DNA of 64,000 nt from Manganitrophus sp963718695 (GCA_963718695.1 OY970371.1:868001-932000); one strand, 5' to 3'. Counted from the first letter of the stretch, positions 34,396 through 44,002 are shown. The notes: a model not told the origin generated them from the sequence alone. Made by a program: numbers and translations.

Positions 34396-34791
34396 ATGTT
34401 TACACAGGATGATTTCGAGCAATTAATTAAAAATTACAATGAAGACTTTCTTTATCTCCTGATTCGGGCCAGTCAGCAAAGTTATGACTGCCTGATCTCC
34501 TCTTTCATGATGCTGAGAGATCTTTATAACGCCATTGTGAAGTTTCAGGACTCGGGGAAGTTTTCCTTTCGAATCCTTCCCTATCCCTTGTCTTTCCGCG
34601 CGAACGACGATCTTCTCCGGAGCCTGGGATTCGACGATCAGGGGATCAAGAACATCTATGGTTTTCTGGAATTTGTAAAACAAACCCATGGAAAAGAATT
34701 TGAAGAATGTTTAAAAGGGAGTATCTATAATCTATGTAAACGCGATCCCGGAGATCAACCCTGGCAGATTAAAAAGTCCGCAGCTTCATAA
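34396..34791 (+). CDS. Hypothetical protein
   Basis: 131 residues, ATG 34396 with AAGGAATT upstream. Predicted mostly helical and soluble (D-D-F-E-Q-L-I-K-N-Y-N-E-D-F-L-Y-L-L-I), with two Cys near the end. AT-richer than its surroundings. No family recognised. The promoter and possible operator upstream suggest a regulated single-gene unit. Confidence 0.65.
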   Translation: MFTQDDFEQLIKNYNEDFLYLLIRASQQSYDCLISSFMMLRDLYNAIVKFQDSGKFSFRILPYPLSFRANDDLLRSLGFDDQGIKNIYGFLEFVKQTHGKEFEECLKGSIYNLCKRDPGDQPWQIKKSAAS

Positions 34792-34944
34792 AACAAAAAG
34801 AAATCAGGTTGCCGAAAGGAATGGACAGAGACCCTCCCGGGCAGCCGATGCTCCGGAGGGATGCGAGCCCTGTTCGGGCGCCGGATCGTCAACGAGAATG
34901 GCCCCTGATCGGCGGAAAACAGGAAGGTCGAAAGAACACGCAGG

Positions 34945-34974
34945 TTGAAAGGAGTCGGCTGATTGTCTTATAAT
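34945..34974 (+). promoter_or_regulatory. Promoter upstream of the GAF/kinase genes
   Basis: TTGAAA (34945-34950), 18-base spacer, TATAAT (34969-34974). It would give a leader of about 165 bases before 35144. The rest of the 352-bp gap 34792-35143 holds nothing I recognise. Confidence 0.5.
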
Positions 34975-35143
34975 CCGTTTTCTTACCCATGGCATGAAGC
35001 ATTCTGTAGATTAAAAGTGACATTTTTGCTTTTTTCCAAGCCGGCTCCGCTTTTGAGGCAGATCCTCTTTTCACCTCCTCCTGCTTTTCCATCGATGCAT
35101 TTAGAGGCGCAGACCGGATTTCAATACCAACTAAAGGGATAAA

Positions 35144-35710
35144 ATGATACGACCCGTCGATCCATTATCTCTGCCGAATATGGATTCAGATCCTGCGGCG
35201 CGCGATCGCGCGGCAACACGAAAACTGATAAAGATGATCCAAGAATTGTCTCTTGCGCGCGACTTGGAAACGGTGACGGCGATTGTCCGCCGGGGAGCGC
35301 GGGAGTTGACGGGCGCCGACGGAGCCGCTTTTATTTTACGTGAAGGGGAGCTCTGCTACTATGCCGATGAGGACGCGATCGCGCCCCTTTGGAAGGGAAA
35401 GCGATTTCCGATGGCCGGTTGTATCTCCGGCTGGGTAATGACCCATCAACAGCCCGTCGCCATAGAAGATGTCGATGCCGATTCCCGTATTCCCGCCCGC
35501 GCGTACCATCCCACTTTCGTAAAGAGCCTCACGATGGTGCCGATTCGGACCGCCTCTCCCATTGGCGCGATCGGCAATTACTGGTCCAGACCCTATCGGA
35601 GCACTCCGGAAGAGATTGAGCTGCTTCAAGCGCTGGCCGACAGCACGTCCATTGCATTAGAAAACATCGATCTTTATTCTGAGCTGAAACAATGCGCTAA
35701 AGAATCCTAG
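35144..35710 (+). CDS. GAF-domain sensor half of a split histidine kinase
   Basis: 188 residues, ATG 35144 preceded by AAAGGGAT. A GAF domain (about 30-175: L-T-G-A-D-G-A-A-F-I-L-R-E, then S-L-T-M-V-P-I-R, G-A-I-G-N-Y-W) is followed by the start of a coiled linker ending C-A-K-E-S at TAG 35708-35710. The codons after the TAG stay in the same frame and read E-A-A-R-V-K-S-Q-F into the kinase below, so the two parts are one ancestral gene interrupted by a single amber codon where Glu (GAG) or Gln would be expected. Confidence 0.85.
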   Translation: MIRPVDPLSLPNMDSDPAARDRAATRKLIKMIQELSLARDLETVTAIVRRGARELTGADGAAFILREGELCYYADEDAIAPLWKGKRFPMAGCISGWVMTHQQPVAIEDVDADSRIPARAYHPTFVKSLTMVPIRTASPIGAIGNYWSRPYRSTPEEIELLQALADSTSIALENIDLYSELKQCAKES

Positions 35711-35722
35711 GAAGCGGCGAGG

Positions 35723-36415
35723 GTGAAATCGCAGTTTGTCTCGAATGTCTCGCATGAGCTGAGAACACCGATTAACTCGATTCTCGGCTATGCGGCGCTC
35801 CTCCGTGATGAGGTGTATGGTCCTATTTCTCCCGATCAAATCTATCCGACGGAGGCCATCTTAAGAAACGCCCGGGAGCTTCTCTCGCTCATTGAGAGCA
35901 TTCTCGATCTCTCCAGAATGGATGCGGGGCGGCTCACCCTACACACGGATCTCATCCGTCTATCCGAGCTTCTCGAAGAGACGATCCGCAGCGCCAAGCC
36001 TTTTGTGGAAAAGAAAACGCTTGGCTTAAAATGGCAACTGGACACCTTTCCGCTGGTCTGGTCCGACGCCGGAAAAATTAAACAGGTCTTGACCAACCTT
36101 CTTTCAAATGCGATCAAATTCACGCAATCAGGGGAGATCTCGATTCAGGCGCGGAATGTGCCCGAGCGGGAAGGGGTCGAAATCATCATTTCGGACACGG
36201 GGATCGGAATGAAGGCCCAAGATCTGCCGAAGATCTTCGACCCGTTCTATCAGGTCCTTTCCGATTCCGCGCAGCCGTCCGGCGGCGTCGGCCTCGGCTT
36301 ATCGATTGTAAAGGAGCTCGTCAATCTCCTTGGGGGCGACATCGCCGTAAAAAGCGAGGTCGGAACAGGTTCTACGTTCACCCTCTTTCTTCCCTATCGA
36401 TCCGCCCCTTCATAG
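35723..36415 (+). CDS. Histidine kinase half of a split GAF kinase
   Basis: GTG at 35723 is in frame with the GAF half. AGGAAG at 35709-35714 is eight bases upstream and overlaps the amber codon, a good arrangement for re-initiation. 230 residues: HisKA with His in S-H-E-L-R-T-P-I-N and a full HATPase_c (N-A-I-K-F-T, D-T-G-I-G-M, G-V-G-L-G-L-S-I-V). Either a separately translated kinase that may still pair with the GAF protein, or the end of a read-through product. No response regulator lies adjacent. Confidence 0.85.
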   Translation: MKSQFVSNVSHELRTPINSILGYAALLRDEVYGPISPDQIYPTEAILRNARELLSLIESILDLSRMDAGRLTLHTDLIRLSELLEETIRSAKPFVEKKTLGLKWQLDTFPLVWSDAGKIKQVLTNLLSNAIKFTQSGEISIQARNVPEREGVEIIISDTGIGMKAQDLPKIFDPFYQVLSDSAQPSGGVGLGLSIVKELVNLLGGDIAVKSEVGTGSTFTLFLPYRSAPS

Positions 36416-36504
36416 GCCTGCCTTCCGGCATCGATCGCTTTCGTTCACGACGATCCTTCGAGCCTCCGTATCGCAGCCGTGCCCCCTTTGATAAAGCGAA
36501 GAAG

Positions 36505-37098
36505 TTAGGCCGCCTTTCTGATCTTTGGGGTCAACTCGCCCTTTAAGGACTCTATTGCCGCTCCCAGTTCTTCCAGCCGAGCATCCAATTGCTTTTCGGC
36601 TTCGGGAAACATCTCCTCTTCTTCTTCCCGGATATGATGTTTTAAGGTTTCTTCCAATATAGTTACCTTTACATCAAATGCCTCCCCTTCGTTGCCGGTC
36701 ATCTCTTTCAATTCGGCAAGGATCGTCTCGACCTGGTGATGCGCTTCCAGCGCCGCTTCAACGATCCCGCGAGCCACATTCCTCATTTGGGGGTAGAAGA
36801 TCTTCTCTTCACACTCGCTGTGGATTTGGATTTCCTCCTCAATCATCCTGACCAATTCTTTTTTCCCGAGCGTCGTCGATTTTAATTGATGGATTAAACC
36901 CGCTAGCCTTTCGTGGTCTTCTTTGAGCACGGTTATGGCCGTCCTTTTTCCTTCTGTATCGAAGGCCGGCCGAATTTCCTCCCGAACGTCCCTAAAGAGC
37001 CGGTCAGCCGATCCGGATGGAGGGTTTTCAGCCCGATTGGACCGCGTTGTAATTCTTTTTTTCCCGGGGGCGTTTTTAAAGGGCCCTTTTCCTCTCAT
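36505..37098 (-). CDS. Hemerythrin HHE-domain protein
   Basis: 197 residues; ATG 37098 chosen because GGGAGGA lies upstream, and the open extension to 37200 is not protein-like. A basic disordered start (1-45) precedes a four-helix HHE domain: D-H-E-R-L-A-G-L-I-H, H-S-E-C-E-E-K-I-F-Y-P, H-H-Q-V-E-T-I, and H-H-I-R-E-E-E-E-E-M-F-P supply the His/Glu ligands of a di-iron site. Such proteins bind oxygen, NO or iron. Cytoplasmic, stand-alone. Confidence 0.9.
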   Translation of the reverse strand: MRGKGPFKNAPGKKRITTRSNRAENPPSGSADRLFRDVREEIRPAFDTEGKRTAITVLKEDHERLAGLIHQLKSTTLGKKELVRMIEEEIQIHSECEEKIFYPQMRNVARGIVEAALEAHHQVETILAELKEMTGNEGEAFDVKVTILEETLKHHIREEEEEMFPEAEKQLDARLEELGAAIESLKGELTPKIRKAA

Positions 37099-37383
37099 TT
37101 CCAATTTTCCTCCCTTTTTGAGCGTGACAGTAATCCATACTTCTATGGTACTAAATTCACCTCCCTTTGGACAACTGCCATGAGGGGATGGAGTGGTCAA
37201 ACCCTTGACGACGGTTTGCGGGAAGAGGGTGAAAGACCGATAGGGGGTACCGGATAAAGGATCGGCTAAGGCGGTCTCTGGTGATCGGATTCCGAATTAT
37301 GATACGATAATGAAAGATAATCCTATTTACTTTTCCCTGCCCGGCATATTCAAGGGCTGGAGAATTGAGGAGCCGTTGAGGAT

Positions 37384-37623
37384 ATGAAAATTCTTATTTA
37401 TAAAAAGACCGGATGTCCGTGGGCCGCGGCCGTCGCGGCTTTTCTAAAAGCTCAAGAGATCCCGTTTGAGGAGAGGGATATTATTAAAAATCCAGATTTC
37501 AAAAAGGAAGTCGAAGAGAAGTCAGGCCAAAGTAAAAGCCCGACGCTGGACATGGATGGAGAGATCCTTCCCGATGCAAGTGTGGAGCAGGTGCATGAGG
37601 CATTGCAGAAGAAAAAACAATAG
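37384..37623 (+). CDS. Glutaredoxin-like protein, single active Cys
   Basis: 79 residues with thioredoxin-fold order: I-L-I-Y-K-K-T-G-C-P-W-A-A at the start, cis-Pro in K-S-P-T-L-D, and a final helix. The motif C-P-W-A keeps only the first Cys, as in monothiol-type glutaredoxins. It probably handles thiol or glutathione redox in the cytoplasm. No strong ribosome-binding site (GAGGAT is adjacent to the ATG). Confidence 0.8.
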   Translation: MKILIYKKTGCPWAAAVAAFLKAQEIPFEERDIIKNPDFKKEVEEKSGQSKSPTLDMDGEILPDASVEQVHEALQKKKQ

Positions 37624-37857
37624 CGCGCCGCAATCGGGAAGAACAAACCTCGACGGGCGGTCTAAACGCCGGGTTATTTTTAATGGATTAAACGGGGATC
37701 GTCTTTTCTAGACTCTAGATTGTTCCTGAAATAAACATCCCATCAAGATCAAGCCTGCCGGACTCCGAAGCGCCATGCGACCGGAATCCCATTTACCGGG
37801 CACGTTTCTCGATAAAGCCGGTTTATCTTTATCTCATTTCTATTCTATTATCGCGGT

Positions 37858-39306
37858 TTAAAGCGCTTTCGCGGCGATATTTTGCTCATCGCTCTCCGGG
37901 CTCTTTTTTGTGTCTAATCCATATTCTTTGATTTTGTAATGGAGCGCTCTGACGCTGATGTTCAGCGCCGCGGAGGCTTTTTTCTTATTCCATCGATTCT
38001 CCATGAGCGCTTTCAGAATGGCGTAGCGTTCAATCTGGTCGGATTCCTTTTTACTGAGCTCTTTCAGAGAAAGCGGTTTTTCGAGAACAGGCGCTGCCGC
38101 CTGCTCGGCTTTCTCAACGCCAGGGATTGCGGCTAACTCCTTGAGGATATATTTTGTATCTTCTAAGACGACAAAACGCCGCACCAGATTTTCAAGCTCC
38201 CGGATATTGCCGGGCCAGGAATAAGTCATGAACGCATTCATCAGCGCCTCGGGAATCCCGATGATATCGCTCTGGTATTTTTGTTTGAATTTCTTGAAGA
38301 AGTGCTGGCACAGCAGCGGAATATCCTCTTTCCGCTCGCGGAGCGGGGGAACAATAATTTTGACCACATTGAGCCGATAATAGAGATCCTCCCTGAAGCG
38401 CTTTTCTTTGATGGCTTTCTCCAGGTTTTGGTTGGTGGCAGCCACCACGCGTACATCGACGGTAAGGTCTTTATTGCTTCCCAGTTTTGAGATGCTCCCA
38501 TCCTGAAGGACATGGAGCAGCTTTGCCTGGAGGAGGGGACTCATCTCCCCGATCTCATCCAGAAAAATGGTGCCCCCATCCGCAAGCTCGAATTTCCCCT
38601 TCTTTGCTTGCAGCGCCCCTGTAAATGCCCCCCGCTCAAAGCCGAACAATTCGCTTTCCAAAAGCTCCGAAGGAAGGGCGGCACAGTTGATCCGGACCAG
38701 GGTCTCGGCGCTTCTTAATGATTGATCATGAACCGAGCGCGCAATTAATTCTTTTCCGACCCCGCTTTCGCCCAGGATCAATACGGTCGCATCGTTCCCT
38801 GCGATTTTTCCGATCATTTCTTTGATTTGAATCATCTCCGGGTTGATGCTGAGGAAATCGTTCTTCAGGTCCAATGGAGGGGGAAGGTCTTCCCTTTCTT
38901 GCGCCGGCGCCTTTTCAAGGGCGGTGCCGATGATCAAAGAGAGCTCCTCGTCGTCAAACGGCTTCGACAGATAGTCGGATGCGCCCAGCTTCATCGCCCG
39001 GACAACGCTCTCTGTTTGCCCGATCGCGGAGAGAACGACGACCGGCAGCGTTTTATCGATTTCGCGTATTTTTCGGAGGGTCTCAAAACCATCCATCTCC
39101 GGCATCATGATGTCCAAGACGACCAAAGAAGGCGAACTCCCTTGTTTGATCAGGGTGAGGGCTTCTTCTCCCCCGTCCGCGGAGGCCACTTCGTATCCTT
39201 CCGAAGACAAGTAGATTTCGAGGTATTTCCGAATCGACTCTTCATCATCGACGATCATAATCAATTTTTCTTTCGAGCTTATTTTTCCAATCATTTCAAA
39301 TCCCAT
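37858..39306 (-). CDS. NtrC-family sigma-54-dependent response regulator
   Basis: 482 residues, ATG 39306 with GGAGAGAAGGA upstream. Receiver (about 14-130, phospho-acceptor D65 in V-L-D-I-M-M-P-E-M-D-G), AAA+ domain (about 150-385) with Walker A G-E-S-G-V-G-K-E, the sigma-54 contact G-A-F-T-G-A and Walker B I-F-L-D-E-I-G, then a Fis-type helix-turn-helix (about 430-470, K-K-A-S-A-A-L-N-I-S). It activates sigma-54 promoters when phosphorylated. The cognate kinase is not adjacent; several orphan kinases occur within 6 kb. Confidence 0.96.
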   Translation of the reverse strand: MGFEMIGKISSKEKLIMIVDDEESIRKYLEIYLSSEGYEVASADGGEEALTLIKQGSSPSLVVLDIMMPEMDGFETLRKIREIDKTLPVVVLSAIGQTESVVRAMKLGASDYLSKPFDDEELSLIIGTALEKAPAQEREDLPPPLDLKNDFLSINPEMIQIKEMIGKIAGNDATVLILGESGVGKELIARSVHDQSLRSAETLVRINCAALPSELLESELFGFERGAFTGALQAKKGKFELADGGTIFLDEIGEMSPLLQAKLLHVLQDGSISKLGSNKDLTVDVRVVAATNQNLEKAIKEKRFREDLYYRLNVVKIIVPPLRERKEDIPLLCQHFFKKFKQKYQSDIIGIPEALMNAFMTYSWPGNIRELENLVRRFVVLEDTKYILKELAAIPGVEKAEQAAAPVLEKPLSLKELSKKESDQIERYAILKALMENRWNKKKASAALNISVRALHYKIKEYGLDTKKSPESDEQNIAAKAL

Positions 39307-39453
39307 TCCTTCTCTCCGGCCTGTCGATCAAGGTCATGTAAATAATAAAATAGAAACACTATGACCACTATAAGGGTATTGAATAGGCAAAAGAAATAAA
39401 AAAATATCGGCATTGGGCCATGGAATGAGCAAGGCGAGCCGTCCGCACTGGCC

Positions 39454-42288
39454 CTATCCGGTATTCCGCATCCCCGTCGCGATACAGTTGATCGTCAGCA
39501 GGATGGCGTGGATCAGTTCTTCGCGCTCTTTTTTCCCGAGTTTCTGTGTGCGGAGCTTTTCAATGAGGTTGACCTGAATGTAATTGATCGGGTCGAGGAA
39601 GGGGGTGCGAAGGCGGATGGAGCGTTGAAGGGCGGGGTCGTTGTCGAGGATATCGCCCTGTCCGGTGATCTGCTTAATCATTTCCACCGTCAGTCCGTAC
39701 TCTTTCCGGATCTGTCCGAAGATCGCCTTCCTCAGATGCGGGTCGGAGACGAGCTCGGCGTAATGCTGGGCGATGTGCATGTCGGCCTTGGCCAGCGTCA
39801 TCTGGATGTTGTCGATTAAGTTGTTGAAGAAGGGCCAGGTCCGGTACATTTCCGCGAGGAGCGGGCCGTTGACCGCCGGGTCGCGGTCGACGAACAGCTT
39901 GAACGCCGAGCCGAGCGGGTACCAGGCCCCGATCATCTGCCGGCTCTGTGTCCAGGAGAAGATCCATGGGATGGCCCGAAGGTCCTTCATCGAGTTGGCC
40001 TGGGTCCGGAAGGCCGGGCGCGAGCCCATCTTCAAAAAGCCGATCTCGGAAATGGGGGTCGACTCCTGAAAATAGCGGTAGAGATCGGGGTGCTCCACCA
40101 GGTCCCGGTAGCGCCGGTAGGCGATTCCGGAGAGCTCCTCCAGCGCGGTTTGGAAGCGGGCCATCCGGTCTGCATTGATCTGGGAAGGGGCCGGGCCGAA
40201 CGCCGCTTTGAGGACACCGGTCACCAGCAATTCGAGCTGATGTGACGCGGTTCCCTGGTTGGCATATTTCGAGGAGATCACCTCTCCCTGCTCCGTGATC
40301 TTGATCCGGCCGTCGACCGTGTGATGCGGCTGCGCCAGGATGGCGCGATGCGTCGGGCCGCCTCCGCGGCCGACCGTTCCGCCGCGGCCATGGAAGAGGG
40401 TCAGCGCGATCCCTTCCTTCCGGGCCACCTCCCAGAGATGGATCTGGCTTTTATAGAGCGCCCAGCTCGACGTCAGGATGCCGGAATCCTTGCTGCTGTC
40501 GGAGTAGCCGAGCATGATCTCCTGCTGCCGGCCGCGGGCTTGAAGCTGCAGACGATAGGCCGGATTTTGCAAGAGCCCCTGGAGGACCGCCGGGGCAGTG
40601 CGCAGGTCTTCCGTCGTCTCGAAGAGGGGGGCGATGTCGATCTCGCTCCGGAAACCCCCTTCGGGAGTCGGGCCGCAGAGGCCGGTCTCCTTCGCGAGGA
40701 GAAGGACCGCCAGAATATCGCTCATGCCGGAGGCCATGCTGATAATATAGGTGCCGATGGCGTCGGGATCGAGCGCTCCTTTGATCTTCTTCATCGCCGC
40801 GAAGGTATTGATCACCTCCTGGCTCTCGGGGGAGAGGGGCCAGTGCGGCGAGAGAAGCGGACGCATCGTCATCAGCTCGCGCGTGAGGATTTCGACTTTT
40901 TTTTCTTCATCGGCGGCGAGGAATCCGGAATAGAGCTTGACCCGGTTGAAGATCTCGGCCACCGTTTCGCGATGGCGGGAGGCCTCTTGCCGGATGTCGA
41001 GACGGGCGAGGTGAAAGCCGAAGACGCGGACGCGGTCGAGCAGGGTGTCGATGTCCATTTCAGCCGGCCGGACGCCGCAGTGGCGGATAAGGCTCTCACG
41101 CATGATTTCAAGGTCGGCGGCAAACGCGGCGGCGTTCCGATACCCGCGCGCCGGAAGGACGTCGTCATCGACCCCTTCGCGGACGGGCCGATCCAGCTCG
41201 CGTTGTGTCGCCTCCAGCTTCAGTTTCATGAAGCCGAGCTTCTGACGATAAGGCTCGTGCGGATTCCGGGAGAGGATCTGCTCGGCCGCATCGGAGAAGA
41301 CCGCCGCATCTTCCTCGATCGATTTCAGCAACGCTTTGGAGACGCCGACCAGATGCCGCGAGGGGCTGAGGGCGACGGTCAGCTGGCGGAGCGATTCATG
41401 ATAGAGCTGGAAGATCAGGTCCTTGTGGGCCAGGACGGTCCATTCGGTGTCTTCCGCTTTGACGAAAGGATTCCCGTCCCGGTCGCCGCCGACCCATGAG
41501 CCGAACCGCAAAAAGGGGGGGAGGGGAGAATCCACCGGGATTCCCTTCTTCCGGAAATGATCCCGAAGCTCTCCATAAAGGCGGGGGATCACGTCGTAGA
41601 AGGTCTCCTTGAAGTAGAAGAGGATGTTCTGAACCTCTCCCCGGACGGTCGGCCGCTCCAGATGGATGTCCCCCGTCTGCCAGAGAAGGGTCACCATATT
41701 ATAAATTTCCCGCTCGATCGCCCGCCGTTCCCGCGGGGTCCAGATCGGATTCTCCAGCCGGAAGATTAATAAATAGATCGCGCGGTATTTCTCGAGAATG
41801 GTCTGCCGCTTCGCTTCGGTCGGATGCGCGGTCATCACCGGCATGATCTGGAGATCGCCCATCCGCTCCAACTGCTTAGCAAGGGCTCCGGGGCTCTGTT
41901 CGGAAAAATAGTGGGGAAGGGCCCCTTCGACAAAGCCGCCCCGCCGCTCCTCATGGCGCCGCTCCTGCATCGCGTAGTTCTCTTCAGCCACGTTGAGAAG
42001 ATTGAATGACAGATCGAAGGCGGAGACCAGCTGGGTACAGGTGGAAAGGGGGAGCCGATCGATCATTTGAAGGAGCTTCCGCTCCAGTCCCGGATTGTAG
42101 CGGCCGCGCAGCTCGCGGCAGATCCCCCGAAACTGATCGACCAGGCCGACCAGCGACTCTCCCCCCTGCTCCAGCAAGACCTCGCGGAGGATGTCTTCCA
42201 AATAGTCGATATCCGCCTGCAAGGGCCGAAGGAGGTCCGGCGTTGCGGGGGCCGATTTGGTTTTTTTCTTCAGGGGTGGTTTGGCCAT
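39454..42288 (-). CDS. ppc: Phosphoenolpyruvate carboxylase
   Basis: 944 residues from ATG 42288 (M-A-K-P-P-L-K-K-K; a TTG at 42339 would add 17 residues but is not supported). It carboxylates PEP with bicarbonate to oxaloacetate, an anaplerotic or CO2-fixing step. Signatures present: T-A-H-P-T-E-A-K-R, G-G-D-R-D-G-N-P-F, G-Y-S-D-S-S-K-D, F-H-G-R-G-G-T-V-G-R-G-G-G-P and the invariant C-terminal R-N-T-G. Length is that of the bacterial family. The start has no convincing ribosome-binding site. Confidence 0.96.
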   Translation of the reverse strand: MAKPPLKKKTKSAPATPDLLRPLQADIDYLEDILREVLLEQGGESLVGLVDQFRGICRELRGRYNPGLERKLLQMIDRLPLSTCTQLVSAFDLSFNLLNVAEENYAMQERRHEERRGGFVEGALPHYFSEQSPGALAKQLERMGDLQIMPVMTAHPTEAKRQTILEKYRAIYLLIFRLENPIWTPRERRAIEREIYNMVTLLWQTGDIHLERPTVRGEVQNILFYFKETFYDVIPRLYGELRDHFRKKGIPVDSPLPPFLRFGSWVGGDRDGNPFVKAEDTEWTVLAHKDLIFQLYHESLRQLTVALSPSRHLVGVSKALLKSIEEDAAVFSDAAEQILSRNPHEPYRQKLGFMKLKLEATQRELDRPVREGVDDDVLPARGYRNAAAFAADLEIMRESLIRHCGVRPAEMDIDTLLDRVRVFGFHLARLDIRQEASRHRETVAEIFNRVKLYSGFLAADEEKKVEILTRELMTMRPLLSPHWPLSPESQEVINTFAAMKKIKGALDPDAIGTYIISMASGMSDILAVLLLAKETGLCGPTPEGGFRSEIDIAPLFETTEDLRTAPAVLQGLLQNPAYRLQLQARGRQQEIMLGYSDSSKDSGILTSSWALYKSQIHLWEVARKEGIALTLFHGRGGTVGRGGGPTHRAILAQPHHTVDGRIKITEQGEVISSKYANQGTASHQLELLVTGVLKAAFGPAPSQINADRMARFQTALEELSGIAYRRYRDLVEHPDLYRYFQESTPISEIGFLKMGSRPAFRTQANSMKDLRAIPWIFSWTQSRQMIGAWYPLGSAFKLFVDRDPAVNGPLLAEMYRTWPFFNNLIDNIQMTLAKADMHIAQHYAELVSDPHLRKAIFGQIRKEYGLTVEMIKQITGQGDILDNDPALQRSIRLRTPFLDPINYIQVNLIEKLRTQKLGKKEREELIHAILLTINCIATGMRNTG

Positions 42289-42340
42289 GAGGGTAAATCT
42301 AACAGCCTTTTGCCCTGGAATCAAGGAATTCCAGCGCAAT

Positions 42341-42441
42341 GTAGGGGCGATCCGGTGGGTCGCCCGGGGTCCGGAACAGGGGAGGGCGGAAACCAGAATG
42401 AACCGAGGGGAATTCAGGGCGAGGCGCCGCCTCGCCCCTAC
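42341..42441. repeat. GTAGGGGC-ended palindromic repeat element (copy A)
   Basis: GTAGGGGCGA (42341-42350) and TCGCCCCTAC (42432-42441) are perfect 10-bp inverted ends of a 101-bp GC-rich element with internal hairpins (GATCCGGTGGGTCGCC; GGGCGAGGCGCCGCCTCGCCC). It overlaps the last bases of the DUF2459 gene. The same ends recur at 45089-45170. Confidence 0.65.
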
Positions 42442-43082
42442 CGGCCGAATTTTCTGGCCTGCCTGGCCGCGCCGCCGGCGGTGATGGAGAGAAGGGGACG
42501 GACCGGGACGCCGGCCGCGCGAAGGGCCTTGGCCGTCCAGACGTTGCTGGTTTTGAAGAGATGGTATTTTTCATTGGAGAGATAAAAGCGGCTCTCGCCG
42601 TAGAGTCCCGGGCCGGCCACGATCGGCCGGCCTGTCGCGTCGTGCCGGTAGCTGTCGTGGATCGATTTGCAGAGCCGCTCGAAGCCGGGAAGCGAGAGGG
42701 GAATCTCGATGATCTCGCTCTCCGGAAAGAAGCGCTCGATGGGGTCGCTGAATCCGGCGATGTGCAGCACGCTTGCCGTCGGCCAGAAGAGCGCCTTAAA
42801 AGCGTACCAGAGATTGAAGCCGGGGGTCATGTAGTAATCTTTGTCTCCCCAGCCGACTTCAAGATAGGTGGACTCCGGAAAGTCGTTGCTCTCCGGCCAA
42901 ACCTCGATCGGGATATCTTCGCGCCTGACGACGAAGCTGGCATGCCAGCCGTTGTTCACGACGTAGACCGGCTTGGCGGGATCGCCCGGCCGGGGCGGGA
43001 AGAGGGTGTTGTTCGGCGTGGCGCAAGACGAGAGGGAGAAGAGAATCATGATGGCAAGGAGAAAGGGTCGGCTTCGATTCAT
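42438..43082 (-). CDS. DUF2459-family lipoprotein
   Basis: 214 residues, lipoprotein signal ending L-S-S-C. The family pattern is clear: V-Y-V-V-N-N-G-W-H-A-S-F-V-V, Y-L-E-V-G-W-G-D-K-D-Y-Y, Y-L-S-N-E-K-Y-H-L-F-K-T-S-N-V-W-T-A-K-A-L-R-A-A-G. The arrangement of His, Trp and Asn hints at an NlpC/P60-like hydrolase fold, but the function is not established. Periplasmic, membrane anchored. The 3' end abuts repeat element A. Confidence 0.88.
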   Translation of the reverse strand: MNRSRPFLLAIMILFSLSSCATPNNTLFPPRPGDPAKPVYVVNNGWHASFVVRREDIPIEVWPESNDFPESTYLEVGWGDKDYYMTPGFNLWYAFKALFWPTASVLHIAGFSDPIERFFPESEIIEIPLSLPGFERLCKSIHDSYRHDATGRPIVAGPGLYGESRFYLSNEKYHLFKTSNVWTAKALRAAGVPVRPLLSITAGGAARQARKFGR

Positions 43083-43214
43083 TGCAAATCACAGATGTGT
43101 CGTGTTAGCGTATCGCTACTCTAACCGTATTCCCGAGTCTGAATCAACGCCGCATCATTTGTTGACATCCGATCACAATAATCGATACGATAGCTCCAAT
43201 TTTAAGGAGAGTCC

Positions 43215-43985
43215 GTGACTGCACCGATAGAGACCCCCTCAGAAAAAGGCCCCACCGGTTGGGCCTTCGCCGCCCGGATCGGCTTCTCCCTCGCCTTTCT
43301 CTCCGTCCTCATGGCGATCGGGGCGGGGTTCGGAAGCCGCTTCGAGCTCTGGCACTTCCGGACCGGGTTCTCCATGCTTCGATGGGGAGCGATCGGCGGG
43401 GCCGCCGCGGCAATCGTCTCGCTGATCGCCCTCATCGGGCTTTGGCGCCGTCGCGGCTCTCAGCGGCAGATCGTCCTCGCGCTACTCGGCTTTACGATCG
43501 GGATCACGATCTTCGCCATCCCGGTGCAGTGGATGATGACGGCGCGGCGGGTGCCGCCGATCCATGACATCACCACCGACACGGAAAATCCGCCGGAGTT
43601 CATCGCGATCTTAAAAGTCCGCCAAGGGGCGCCCAATCCGGCCGAATACGGCGGCCCCGACATCGCCGCGCAGCAGAAAAGCGGCTATCCGGACCTCGGA
43701 CCGATCGTCCTTCCGGTTCCGCCGGATCAGGCCTTCGAGCGGGCGCAGGCCGCGGCAAGGTCGATGGGGTGGCAGATCGTCGATGCGAACAGGGAGGAAG
43801 GACGGATCGAGGCGACCGACACGACCTTCTGGTTCGGATTCAAAGACGACATCGTCATCCGGATCACGCCGGCCGAGCAGGGGAGCCGGATCGATGTCCG
43901 GTCGGTCTCCCGCGTCGGGAAGAGCAACGTCGGAACCAATGCGAAGCGGATTGAAAATTATCTCAAAAAGTTGGAAAAAATGTAG
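43215..43985 (+). CDS. DUF1499-family membrane protein
   Basis: 256 residues, GTG 43215 with AAGGAGA upstream. Three hydrophobic segments (about 18-115) precede a soluble DUF1499 domain (about 120-255: I-H-D-I-T-T-D, then A-A-R-S-M-G-W-Q-I-V-D, T-T-F-W-F-G-F-K-D-D-I-V-I-R, R-I-D-V-R-S-V-S-R-V-G-K-S-N-V-G). The family is widespread and of unknown role. Confidence 0.9.
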   Translation: MTAPIETPSEKGPTGWAFAARIGFSLAFLSVLMAIGAGFGSRFELWHFRTGFSMLRWGAIGGAAAAIVSLIALIGLWRRRGSQRQIVLALLGFTIGITIFAIPVQWMMTARRVPPIHDITTDTENPPEFIAILKVRQGAPNPAEYGGPDIAAQQKSGYPDLGPIVLPVPPDQAFERAQAAARSMGWQIVDANREEGRIEATDTTFWFGFKDDIVIRITPAEQGSRIDVRSVSRVGKSNVGTNAKRIENYLKKLEKM

Positions 43986-44002
43986 GAACAACCGGACCGG
44001 CA

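Noticed and set aside
40321..41499. 392-codon plus-strand frame inside the PEP carboxylase gene
   Set aside because: Opposite strand holds all PEP carboxylase motifs; the frame is a high-GC shadow.
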